This document shows positions 1-12,813 of a stretch of 58,000 bases of DNA, in pieces. The notes under the pieces are model-generated. The model was given only the letters and a program-made list of their open reading frames with translations. It did no database searches and was not told where the DNA came from. The stretch comes from Adiantum capillus-veneris (lineage: Eukaryota; Streptophyta; Polypodiopsida; Polypodiales; Pteridaceae), in contig CM043953.1 of assembly GCA_014529385.2 (NCBI GenBank), forward strand, positions 81,974,338 to 82,032,337, written 5' to 3'. The first letter of the stretch is position 1; the number at the start of each line of letters is the position of its first letter. Position numbers and translations under genes: made by a program.

Positions 1-192
1 AAGTTTACCACTTCTATGTCATGCAAATCCTATAAAAGTACCCAACACAAAAGATCCAAGATTGGGTGTTTAAATGATCGGTGCAAACTCTATATGTGCC
101 TAAAGTAAGTCCCTATTGTGAGGGTGAAACATGTACACATGTGAATCCAATATAAGTGAAAGCATATGGAAGATGAACATAAAGCTCTAACA
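1..192 (-). mobile_element. Partial LTR of a minus-strand retrotransposon (5' edge of its 3' LTR)
   Basis: Read on the minus strand, a purine tract (TTTGAGGGGAGG) is followed at once by TGTTAGAGC, the usual polypurine-tract/LTR junction of plant LTR retrotransposons, particularly copia types. The LTR would run from 192 leftwards out of the window. The other end, the PBS and any TSD are not visible, so family and length are unknown. Confidence 0.45.
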
Positions 193-205
193 CCTCCCCT
201 CAAAA
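193..205 (-). other. Polypurine tract next to the LTR edge
   Basis: A purine run on the minus strand directly abuts the TGTT edge of the partial LTR. It is the expected primer site for plus-strand DNA synthesis. Called by position and composition only. Confidence 0.4.
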
Positions 206-1159
206 ATAGATGCTAAGAATCTAGAAGTTGCGAAGGAAATTACCAAAGTCCTAACAAACTAGAGAACCAAAATGAGCACCAAGACAAACACGATGAATCA
301 CCCGATGTTGAGTGATGATGATCGAAGTGGAGGGTACATTGATCAACTCGTACATGAAAGTTGAAAATAATGGCCAAAAAATAGAACCTCGTGAAAGAGG
401 TTGAAGCCAAAGATGCACAAATCATAGCCCGTCGGCTAGGTAAAGCAGGCATAGAGAGGTGAAGAAATGGTACACCCCGGAAGTAGAACACTCTGACCAA
501 AGGAGAAAGGCTATTGAGTTTGAGAAGAAAACAACAACAATCCAAGTCCAAATGAATTGAGATAGGAGGGGAAGAGGGAGAAGAGGCTAAAGTAAAATCC
601 CACAATTGATTACTCGCTCGAGGCAATGGGAAAAATAGGGGTAGTTGCTATCGCATTCCCAGGAAAACCATCACCATATCTAGCTCTACAAATATCACAC
701 CATCTTTGATAGCATCAAGTTGTTATATGCCCATCTCTTCCACAATATGTATACGTGATATTTTATCAATTTTCCTATGTAGTTGTACCAAGTTGGCCCC
801 TTGGAGAAGGTTAACCACCGCAAGAAACTGCTAAAGTGGTGTTGCTTGCAACCGTGTCATGGGAATCTCAATCCTAACAATGCTAAGAAATTTGATGTTA
901 AGTAGGTTGAAGGTTTTTCCAAGTGATATCACAAGTAGAGGAAACAACGGACTAGTAAAGAGAATCATATTACAAGGAGCGCTTTGTTGCGAGTCCATGT
1001 CCTTTGAAGTGATCACCTTGCCACATACAACAAGCTCATTTCAAAGCTTCTACGTGTAAGTAAAAAGAGCATGAAGGGAAAATAATTGCAAGAATTGGAG
1101 GGTTCACTAGAGTCTTCTCCAAAGTAAGGACCCAAAAGAAGTATGCACCACATTGGTGC
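206..1159. other. No recognisable gene; probable decayed retroelement interior
   Basis: No open frame here resembles a known domain. By position it would be the 3' internal part of the minus-strand element whose LTR lies at 1-192, but no RNase H or integrase motif can be read. The 128-codon minus ORF at 240-626 has no recognisable composition or motif. Confidence 0.3.
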
Positions 1160-1396
1160 AATTGAAGTGGGTCAAAGCTATGAAGAGGGAAAGGTAGGGC
1201 TACATGTGTCTATAGGTGCATGCCAGAGGACTAAAGCGGATATGAAGGACAATGACAGGCAGATGGTAGCGGATGCGCATGATTTATGTGGTTTTTTGGG
1301 CTAAAATGCTCTGCTATGGTGCCTATCAAAGGCGACTGGTCAAAGTGTTCAAAGTGATGGGTGGCGATTTGCATGTGCCAGTGCCCTCCGGTCTCA
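1160..1396 (+). repeat. Repeat family R, copy C (partial)
   Basis: This stretch matches, with many substitutions, the reverse complement of about 24040-24245. Shared words include GGTCAAAGCTATGAAGAG, GCTACATGTGT, TGCATGCCAGAGG and GTGGATATGAAGGACAA-like text. It represents the upstream half of the family. It ends at a CTCA just before a tRNA-primer site, so this part of the family could be the end of an LTR. Confidence 0.6.
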
Positions 1397-1399
1397 TAT

Positions 1400-1411
1400 T
1401 GGTATCAGAGC
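1400..1411 (+). other. Orphan initiator-Met tRNA primer-binding site
   Basis: TGGTATCAGAGC is the complement of the 3' end of plant initiator tRNA-Met and is the standard PBS of many plant LTR retrotransposons. It lies 3 bp after a CA-ending sequence (repeat R copy C). No gag or pol follows it, so it marks the 5' start of an otherwise lost element. Confidence 0.6.
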
Positions 1412-1466
1412 TCAAGGAGCATGGCAACGATGGAGGAGGGAAAGGATGTAGGGCATTGACTCTCCC

Positions 1467-4072
<2,606 letters not shown>

Positions 4073-4132
4073 TATAGCAGAAGCGTAAACAATGATTCAT
4101 ACCACTGAATCATTGTTTACGCTTCTGCTATA
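4073..4132. repeat. Perfect 27-bp inverted repeat with a 6-bp loop
   Basis: The arm at 4073-4099 (starts TATAGCAGAAGCG, ends GATTCA) is the exact reverse complement of the arm at 4106-4132. The loop TACCAC lies at 4100-4105. The right arm's TTTACGCTTCTG resembles the 3' edge of the E2 LTR (TTTACGCTTCCG), so it may derive from two LTR ends joined head to head. It could also be a small foldback element. Confidence 0.9.
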
Positions 4133-4147
4133 CCATCAACTACTCTA

Positions 4148-4781
4148 TGTTAAGTATGGAGCCTGATTTACCCCTTGTAATTTTTTGTATTAACAAGGCA
4201 CATTTGTAAGGCCCCCTTATGAGGAGAAGCCATCGTGCGTGAAGAAAATCACTAGCAAGAAACCAAAATTCTCCGAAATATTATGGCCGGCCGACGACTG
4301 GAAAGTGGTCGGCCGGTCAGCCGATGGCCGGTGGTCGGTGGCCGAAGTCAATGGCCGGTGGCCGATTTCAAAGGCGGACTTGTCTTCTCAAGGGCTGCCA
4401 CACATGGGTGGATTGGAGGGTCTGATTTGGACTTGTCTACACAAGGGCAACTACACACGGTTGCCTCTCATGAGAGAGGATAGCCCTTTTGGCCTATAAA
4501 AGGAGGCCATTTCTACACACATTTCATAGTGTGAAGTTGATGCAACAAGGTGGGTGTGAAGTGGTGAGAGTTAAGCAAGGTGGGAGCTCTATTAAGGGTA
4601 TAACCCTTTGTAACCTACTTCTTGTTTGAAGTACTAAAGCCATTGAGTGGCTGCTTTCCCGTGGATGTAGCCCACATTGGGTGAACCACGTACATCATGT
4701 GCTCTCTCTCTCTCTCTCTCTCTCTTTAAAATTGTGGGTCGATTGGCTTGTGATCATTGTATATGTATACAACAACGGGCA
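4148..4781 (+). mobile_element. Candidate solo LTR, copia-like
   Basis: It starts TGTTAAG and ends GGGCA. Inside are a TATA box (TATAAAAGG, 4495-4503) and, further on, a hairpin-forming segment with CGTGG (4660-4664) and CCACG (4686-4690) arms around GCCCACATTGGG. That TATA-then-CGTGG/CCACG layout is typical of plant copia LTR R/U5 regions. A CT repeat follows at 4702-4725. The flanks CTCTA and CTTTA agree at 4 of 5 bases, so the boundaries are tentative. No PBS or pol follows. Confidence 0.45.
4495..4503 (+). promoter_or_regulatory. TATA box of the candidate solo LTR
   Basis: TATAAAAGG, upstream of the CT repeat and hairpin inside the candidate LTR. It is the likely core of the element's own Pol II promoter. 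Confidence 0.4.
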
Positions 4782-6453
4782 CTTTACATCTTTGGCTCTA
4801 TACACAAGGTGTAGCCAAAATAGTTGATGCTTTCTATGGTAGCAAGTAGGCATGGCCTAGTTATCAAGCAACTAATTCATGAGACAACATGAATAACATA
4901 GGAGCGCCTCAAAGTAGGGGATCACACCCAAGAAAATTTAGTATGACTATCTTCTTTGGGTGTTAGCCATCTTTCTCTTCTGCTCATAGAGAGATAATAT
5001 TCTTGAGAAGATCTGTTGTTTAGTTGTAGCATTGATTGTGTTTCTAGAAGTGGTATTTCCAGGGGTATGACATTGTAAATACACAGTCACTCCATCGGTG
5101 TTGAGGGTCATGGTTTGATCTCATCACAATTGTACTTTCAAGAAAAGAAGTATGTAATGTGCCAAGGGGTGTGAACAGGTTCAACTTTTCAAGGTGATTC
5201 CAATCACTATTAGACACAGTAGAATATGTTGGTCACCATTGACTGCTAATCTGAGTAGTTTCCATGCAGAGTCTAACCAAGGGGTTTGCCATTGCAGATT
5301 CTAACCAAGGGGGTTGGATCGCAAAGGCAACACCCAGGGTTACCATTTCAATACTACTTGATTTTAGCTAAATGAAAAAGTGTTTAACAAGTCAATGACA
5401 TACTAGCTCTTTAATGCTACCTTTTTGGTAAGGTACCTTTCATGTTTGAAAAGTGCACTTGAGTACAGGTAAGTGAACGCTATGTTCAACCTCCAGATAC
5501 TCACATGATTCGGTTTTATTCCACTATTGAATATGCTTTGATTACCTTTTCCAAGTAGGATGTATAAGCTTGACTACTTTTATCCATTTTTCTCTTTAGA
5601 GACATGACAAGGTCATGTACGGAGCAAAGAATTTTGAGAGCGTAGTGTCCCAGATACATTTCTGCATTATGCAGTTATGGACCTACATGGTAGGGTTTTG
5701 TTTGGCACATGTTGTCACCAGAGGAGCAACATGGTCAGGAGTTCGGCTTAGCCAATTTGGAGAAAAGTTTGTGAGGGTTCCTCTCACTCATGTCACTGAG
5801 TGTTTATGGTTACCTCCACACACAAGTACATCTCGTACTGAAAGAATGCCATTTTTTTGTAAAGCTTTACATTAGACATATTCCACATGGAGAAATGAGT
5901 CTCCGTGACTGACACCGGTGCCCGATATTTCAATTATGTGTCACAACAGAGTCCTAGGTACTGGTAGATTCGTTATTTGGACCATTTTGAGCATGTCATA
6001 TCAGGAACAATTTCAATGGCTAGAAATTATCGGATACCTAGTAAGACTTTTTATAATTACAAGTACAATTAAACAACCAAAAATGGATGGTTGTTTACAC
6101 ATGTTGCAAAGCTATATTATGTTAATGAAAAAGCTTATTTGGTACCTAGATGTGCTTGATTTTCACATTCTATTATGGTCCAAATATGTTAGTGTGGCTT
6201 CCATGTAGAAAGTATTTAGTTCTTTACCTATGGGCTATGAGCATAACATTAGCCATAAACTTGGGCCAGTAGGGTCATGGATATGCACGTTCTGATCTTT
6301 TTTTGCTAAATCCATGCACACAAGGTGTTATGGGCCCTAGTGTTTAGCAAATTTAAAGGTGGATTTGGAGCGGTATGCATATTCATGACATTCTTAGCTT
6401 TTAAATCATTTTTCACTCTATGTGCAGTATTTGAATGAGATAATTGTGAATCT
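4782..6453. other. No recognisable gene (1.7 kb)
   Basis: The frames at 5615-5875 and 5918-6208 have no recognisable domain and no neighbour that makes sense of them. No repeat structure is seen until the E1 target site at 6454. Confidence 0.3.
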
Positions 6454-7460
6454 ACCAATGTCATAATAACTAATATCTAATTCTCCTAATTGATTTTCTC
6501 ATGTTAAATTGATCATTTAATATAGGAAAGTACCGGGGGAGAAAAAGCTAGAATATTGGTTAAGCAGGCAGACCGGCTACAATGGGGATCCAAAGGAGGG
6601 AAACTAGGGATCCAAAGGGGGTCCATCTGCAAAAGAGCAATGTGCAACAATGGGCTTTAAAGACCCTAAGGTTCAGCCCATTAAGACTTCCAAAATGCTA
6701 AGGTTCTAAAAATCAAAGGTTGTGTCCAATGGTCAAGCTTATAAAAATTGGATCCTTTGTGTGTGTACCAAAAAGTCTCATGATTCCTACATAGGAGGGG
6801 GCGAGGCCTGTAAGTAGGGGATGAGAGAGAAACACACACACACACACACTCACAAGCTTCCTTTACACAAAGGGAATGAGGGACACATGTCAACTCCCTA
6901 GCCCAAATACCCACAAGGTGCACTCAAATCCTATTGGATGGCCATGGAGGTGGACCAATGAGAATTAGGCTACTGTAAATCTAGTTTAATTAATTTAAAG
7001 ACACTTAATAAAAGAACCAATAAGAATTAAGCTCTCTAGAAGACTATTGGACAATCTCCCAAGGGGTCCAATGAGCATTCAGTAGCCCAATGGCTTGCCT
7101 GATTCCTATTGGCCAAAAGACAAAGGGGTCCAATGAGAGTTTAGTTGCATTAATTAATTACCTAAAGCGCTCACAATAGGGAAAAGGGAGACACATGTCA
7201 AAAGGCTATCACTTATGCTACTTAATTCTCATTGGCTATGCTTGGAGAGGTCCAATGGGGTGTCAGCATGAGTAATTTGCATGAGGGGTCGACCAAGAGA
7301 GAGAGGGGGCTGAATTTCTCAAGCCATTATTCCACACACACTCACACTAGCTCATGTGTGAAGCAAGAAGGCTCTCTCTCTCCTTCTCAAGCTTTAATGG
7401 AAAGCTTATCACCTACTCCAAGCTTGTGAGAAGGGAGGCCTACACCAACAACTCTTGGCT

Positions 7461-7926
7461 TTGTGATGCAAATCCAACCAAGAGCCAAGCTTCAATGCAT
7501 GCTCATCTCCTCTAGCATGCTAATTACTAAGCTATGCTATGCTAATATGAGAGATTATGTGAGGAGATGTACATCTTTCTCGTAAGACTACTCCTTCCTC
7601 TCAATCTACTCTCATATCCCACTAGCTCTCACCATCTTCGAAGGTGTGTGAGGTCTTCTGGGTCTGAGACCGTGAGGGAATTGATGTTGTGTTTTGTGAT
7701 GCAAATCCAACCAAGAGCCAAGCTTCAATGCATGCTCATCTCCTCTAACATGCTAATTACTAAGCTATGCTATGCTAATATGAGAGATTATGTGAGGAGA
7801 TGTACATCTTTCTCGTAAGACTACTCCTTCCTCTCAATCTACTCTCATATCCCACTAGCTCTTACCATCTTCGAAGGTGTGTGAGGTCCTCTGGGTCTGA
7901 GACCGTGAGGGAATTGATGTTGTGTT
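7461..7926 (+). repeat. 233-bp tandem duplication in the E1 5' LTR
   Basis: Units begin at 7461 and 7694 (TTGTGATGCAAATCC) and differ at only a few bases. The 3' LTR has a single unit starting at about 13800, so the duplication arose after insertion of this copy or during its last reverse transcription. Confidence 0.9.
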
Positions 7927-7987
7927 TTATAAGGTGTGTGAGGTCTTCTGGGTCTGAGACCGTGAGGGAATTGATGTTGTGTTTTAT
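7874..7987 (+). repeat. 57-bp tandem duplication in the E1 5' LTR
   Basis: Units begin at 7874 and 7931 (AAGGTGTGTGAGGTC) and end in GTTTTATAAG. They sit at the end of the second 233-bp unit. The first 233-bp unit and the 3' LTR have one copy each. Confidence 0.9.
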
Positions 7988-8283
7988 AAGTGTTTTTCTT
8001 AGTGCTTGAAGCTTCCATCTTCATTACACTAGCTAGTTATTGAAGGAACACAAAGAATTGTATTGTAAAATGTCTCTCTTGATGGGGGAAACCTATAATA
8101 TAAAGCATTTTGGAGGGGGGACCGAATCCATGTAAATCCGGTCGTCAATTGTTGTCAATAGCTTAATTTTTCTTTCTTTTGAACGCTTCATCTTCTGAAG
8201 AAAGCGATGGTGCAACTTTTGAACCATAAAAAATAAGAGGCCATAATAAATCCTATGCCGCGTGGAAGAGGCCGTCCAAGCTC

Positions 8284-9823
8284 AAGAAGTTCAAAGAGGG
8301 AGGAAAGAGCATCTCTTTCCTTACCTACGATGGCACCTTTGGTGCTACGGACAAAGTCTTTGCCTTTATCCAACAATTCGATGCGGCGTTTGGAGACGAG
8401 GGCTTCATGGAGTCCTCTAAGCTACGCCATGCAGCCATGCACTTTCAAAAGTCTGCCAGGGAATGGTGGTCTAGCCTACGATGAAGCTCCACAAACATGG
8501 AAAGCTTTAAGAGCTTCCATTATGAAGCAGTTTTTGGCCACCGATGCCAAAGTCAAAGTACTAACCGAATGGCGAATCTTGAAGCTCTCTCCTTACGAAT
8601 CCATTCACAAATATGTAGACAAGTTTTGGGATTTACATCTCAAAGCCACTGTCTTCAAAAAGATGGATTTTGGAGAGCAAAAACAACAAATTTGTGCGGG
8701 CTTAGCTGAAGAAATGGCAGAGTATGTCAACTCCCAAAGGCCACGCACCATATCTGCGGTTATACACCATACTATGGTGGCTTCTCAAATCAATTCCAAA
8801 CAGAGGCTAAGAGAAATTATAAGCCAACGGAAAACAAGGGTTCCAACAATGAGCCTAAGGGAAAGGAAAATGTCCAAAAGTCTCCTAAGGACAATTCCAA
8901 TAACAACAAAGCTAAGGAGAAGGGAGTTTACAAAGGCAAACAAACTCTCTCCTGAAGAGCTTGAGCGTTATCGCAAGGATAACCGTTGTTTCAAGTGCGG
9001 CGAGCAAGGGCATGCTTACCACGCTTGTCCCCAAAAGAACACCCGCCATGAGCCTCTTAGAGCTACCTTGGTCGAAATCCAAGAAGAGGAAGCTCACCGC
9101 AAAGGATCTCCTCTATGTCATGCTTGGGGAAAGGTAAGAGAACATGATGCTTTTATTCTCTTTGACCCTGGCTCTACTCACAATTTCATATCCACAAAGT
9201 TGGCCACCAAGCTAGGCATCCAAGCTTATGAGATGGGAGATGTCCTACCCACAGATGATGCTTTTAAGGGGCAAGAAGCTTCAGTCACTTCCTTAATCGA
9301 GAAATTAAGGCTCCATGTCCAAAGCTATGTGGACAAAGAGGACTTCTTTATCTCTCCTCTCAAGCACAACTATGTAATCCTAGGGGCACCATGGTTTGAT
9401 CGCATAGCTGCCAATGTTAAATTCCCTGAAAGGAAAACCTACTTCAAGTACAGGGAAAAAGATATGTACATAGATGCTAAGGAAATGGGTAACACCATAC
9501 CCATTGTACATACTCAAGCTTTCAATAAGTCAATAAAGAGCTCTATTTCTGTGTACATGATTTTTGTTAAAGATTCTCAAAATGAACCTAATGCTTTAGC
9601 AAAAGAAAATATAAACAACCACAAGGAATTAGAGTTATCCAATTTTCTCAAGGGGTTTCAAGATGTCTTTATTGACGACATCCCTTGTGAACTACCTCCT
9701 AAACGAGGCAATGATGACCATGCAATTGAACTCCTTCTAGGAAATTCACCGCCTAATAAACATCCTTATAGATTTTCTCAAGCTCAACAAGAGGAGATTA
9801 TGCGCGGCAAGTGCATGAGTTAG
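8284..9823 (+). pseudogene. E1 gag-protease (broken)
   Basis: The gag N-terminal part (a TYDG...FIQQFDAAF region, the same block as in E2) reads in one frame from 8284 to a stop at 8482. The rest continues in another frame to 9823, so there is a frameshift near 8480. The second frame holds the retroviral gag helix region, a CCHC knuckle (CFKCGEQGHAYHAC, about 8987-9028) that binds RNA in the capsid, and an aspartic protease active site written LFDPGSTHNF (about 9160). It ends with the LPPKRG..DHAIELL linker that precedes RT. Apart from the missing gag start, the order is normal for Ty3/gypsy. The ATG at 8255 is in a chance frame. Confidence 0.85.
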
Positions 9824-10960
9824 TTGAGAAGGGCATGGTTAGGCCTAGCTCATCTCCATTTTGCTCACGCGTGTTACTAGTGCAAAAGAAAGACAGCACA
9901 TATTGTATGTGTGTCGACTATAGAGCACTAAATAGGATCACTATCAAAAATAGGTTTCCCGTTCCACGGGTAGAAGACCTATTTGATAAGCTACAAGGGT
10001 CAACCTACTTCAGTAGGATTGACCTAAAAAGTGGCTACCATCAAATAAGGATAGTTGATCAAGATATTGTAAAGACCACATTTTGCACTATGTTTGGTCT
10101 TTACGAATACATTGTCATGCCTTTTGGCTTGACCAATGTACCGGCCACATTCAACCGCTTGATATAGAAGCTATTCAGGCCTCACCGAACCTTTACTGGA
10201 GTGTTCTTTGATGATATTATCATCTATTCTAATTCACTAGACGAACACAATCAACACTTCCAGTTAAAATTTCAAGTTCTAAGAGAGAATAAACTTTATG
10301 TTAATCGAAAGAAAAGTGAGTTTTTTTTACAAGAGATTCAGTATTTAGGTCACATTATCTCTCAAGATGGCATCCAAATGGATCCATCAAAGTTAGAGTA
10401 ATAAAAGGATGGCCTAAACCAAGGAATCTTCATGAACGAAAAAGCTTTATAGGTATGTGTGCATACTAAAGACGCTTCATAGAAAAGTTCTCACTAATAG
10501 CAGGACCATTACATGACCTAACAAAGAAAAACGATAGGTATACATTGTCTGCCAAGGAGAACAATGCTTTTGAAAAGCTTATCTCTCAATCTGTGCTTAC
10601 ACTATTAGATCTCTCAAATCCATTTGAGGTCTAATGTGACGCTTTTGGTGATTGCCTTGGAGCTGTATTGCTCCAAGAAGGGCACGCCATAGCCTATGAA
10701 AGTCAAAGGCTCCACCCTGTTGAGCAAGCTCTAGGCATATATCAAAAGGAACTCCTCGCAGTTCTACATGCCTTAGACTCATGGAAGCACTATTTATTGG
10801 GGACTCCTTTCATTTTGCGGACGGATCACCAAAGCCTTAAGTACTTCATGACGCAAACCAAGCTATCTGACAAATAAATGAGGTAGGCAAATTTCCTTTT
10901 GCAATTCAATTTTCATCTTGCTCACATTGCTGGCAAGCATAATCAAGTAGTCGATGCACT
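9811..10960 (+). pseudogene. E1 reverse transcriptase-RNase H (broken)
   Basis: The RT blocks are readable: [29 protein letters not shown] and the catalytic FFDDIIIY (about 10204-10230). The gene is cut by a stop just after FNRLI (10167) and another after the SKLE segment (10401). RNase H follows with QEGHAIAYESQRL, ELLAVLHAL and RTDHQSLKY, a further stop at about 10877, then HNQVVDALSRR. The enzyme would copy element RNA into DNA in the virus-like particle. The several stops make this copy non-functional. Confidence 0.9.
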
Positions 10961-12459
10961 CTCAAGACGATCGAGAGTGAGTACAGTTTCCATAGCAGCT
11001 CACAATGATCTATCTTCTACGATAGATGAGTATGCTATTGATCCCAATTTTAGAGATGTGATTTCAGCCCTTACACTAGGGAAGAAAGAGGAACCATTTA
11101 CTTTACAAGATGGTTGTCTTCTCTATGGCAATAGGCTATGTGTTACCAACTCACTACGTGAGAAACTAATGTATGAATCTCAAGCTCCTCCTTATGCGGG
11201 GCATAGAGGGATTCAATCTACCCTAAAAGGGATTAAAACATATTTCTATTGGCCTACCATGAAAGCAAACATACAAGAGTATGTTTCTAAATGTGTGGTA
11301 TGCCAAAAGACGAAGTTTGATAGAGGGAAGCAACCTGGATTGCTTCAACCTTTGCCAATCCCTAATTCAGCATGGGAGAGTATATCCATGGATTGCCTAA
11401 GTCTATCCATGGGAATACAGGAATATGGACGATAATAGACAGGTTCAGTAAACAAGCTCATTTTATACCTGTCAAATAGACTATCAAAGCCCATCAAATG
11501 GCAACCCTCCTCATTTCACAAATCTGCAAGTACCATGGCTTGCCAATGTCCATATTGTCGGATAGAGATCCTAGAATGACCAGTAATTTTTGGAAGGGTC
11601 TCTTTGAGAATTTAGGGACAAGGCTAAATTTCTCTTAAGCCTATCACCCGCAAACGGATGGCCAAAGTGAAATAGCTAACCTAACAATTCTTAATCTACT
11701 AAAAGCCTATGTAACGGAAGTAGATCAAAGGTCCCAATGGGAGAAGTACTTACCCTTAGTGGAGTATGCCTACAATAACAATGTACAGACTTCCAAGGGA
11801 AAAGCACCTTTCGAGGTAATTGAGGGAAGATAAAAAAGTCCCCTGCTACTTAAGGTACACGAGAATATATATTCGTTGCAGATGAGTATAGCTGAGACCT
11901 ACAAGAATCTTTCCAAAAGATTAAAGATGATATCTCTATTTCACAGCAAAGGCAAAAGGCTGTTGTTGATAAGCACATAAGAGCCCAAGCCTTTAAAGAA
12001 AATGATTGGGTCTTACTTAAATTTCCCAAGGCTTGATTAAGGCACACGACGGGCAAGAATCCTATGGGACACCAAAAGTACTATGCTAAGTTAGCAAAAA
12101 GGTACTATGGTCCCTTCCAGATTCTTAGGCCAATCAATGAGAGGGCCTATCAACTCAAGTTGCCCATCCTTTGGCTCATACATAATGCTTTCCATGCGAG
12201 CCTACTAAAGCCTTAAAAAGGAGAGCCACCTCAAGGACCAACTATTGAAGACTCACCGGAAATCAAGGACCAAGAAGAGGTGATGCAGCCCGAGTCCATT
12301 CTTCGACATGAAGACAAGGTATTAAGAGGCGGTAAGACTATCTGATGATATCTTATTAAGTTTAAGAATTATCCTTTTGAAGATGCTAGATGGATGCAAG
12401 GCATACAATTAAAGGATACCCTAAACCTTGTCTTTGCTTACAATGCTTCCCTAGAGTAA
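10961..12459 (+). pseudogene. E1 integrase with chromodomain-like tail (broken)
   Basis: The integrase zinc-binding region (YAGHRGIQST...CVVCQKTK) is open to a stop near 11435. The DDE core is then spread over frames with several stops (AYHPQTDGQSEI-like text near 11640-11670; the preceding residue is changed by a TAA). The C-terminal end at about 12290-12459 has LIKFKNYPFEDARWM, matching the chromodomain-like tails of E2 and E5, and a natural stop TAA at 12457. Such tails guide insertion to particular chromatin in chromoviruses. Confidence 0.8.
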
Positions 12460-12813
12460 ACAAATGTACAAATGTTTAAAATGAACAAGTTTTTTTCTTA
12501 TAAGACTCTCTTTTTCTTTATTTTGCACAAATGTGAAGTAGTATGCATCCTTAGAATCAAGTTTGCGGAGACGACGTCTCCCAAACACCAAGTAGAGCTT
12601 GTCACTCTACTATGGAAGATTGATAGGACTAATGTGCAGACATGCTTGCGGCAGCTTAGGCTCTCAAGCGCCAAATGGACTAGTCATCCATTTTGGAACG
12701 ATGTTGTAGGGTAAAGATAGGGATCCTCTACCCTCTAGAAAAAGGACTAATGAATAGGCTTTATCTTCTCTACCCCATAGTCGAGGACAACTATGATTTC
12801 AAGAGAGAGGTAA
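12460..12813 (+). other. E1 3' leader and polypurine tract
   Basis: The untranslated stretch between the pol stop and the 3' LTR has no gene. It ends in AAGAGAGAGGTAA (12801-12813), the probable polypurine tract, directly before TGTCATAATG. Confidence 0.6.

Larger units (their letters stand above)
6459..8183 (+). repeat. E1 5' LTR (3' end missing)
   Basis: It starts TGTCATAATAAC and is collinear with 12814-14234. It is about 290 bp longer over that span because it holds a 233-bp and a 57-bp tandem duplication that the 3' LTR lacks. The last ~158 bp of the 3' LTR have no counterpart here. A CA repeat lies at 6832-6849. Confidence 0.85.

Noticed and set aside
7461-7990. Regularly repeated units suggestive of a CRISPR-like array
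   Set aside because: Only two long tandem copies of each unit, in a retrotransposon LTR of a plant genome.
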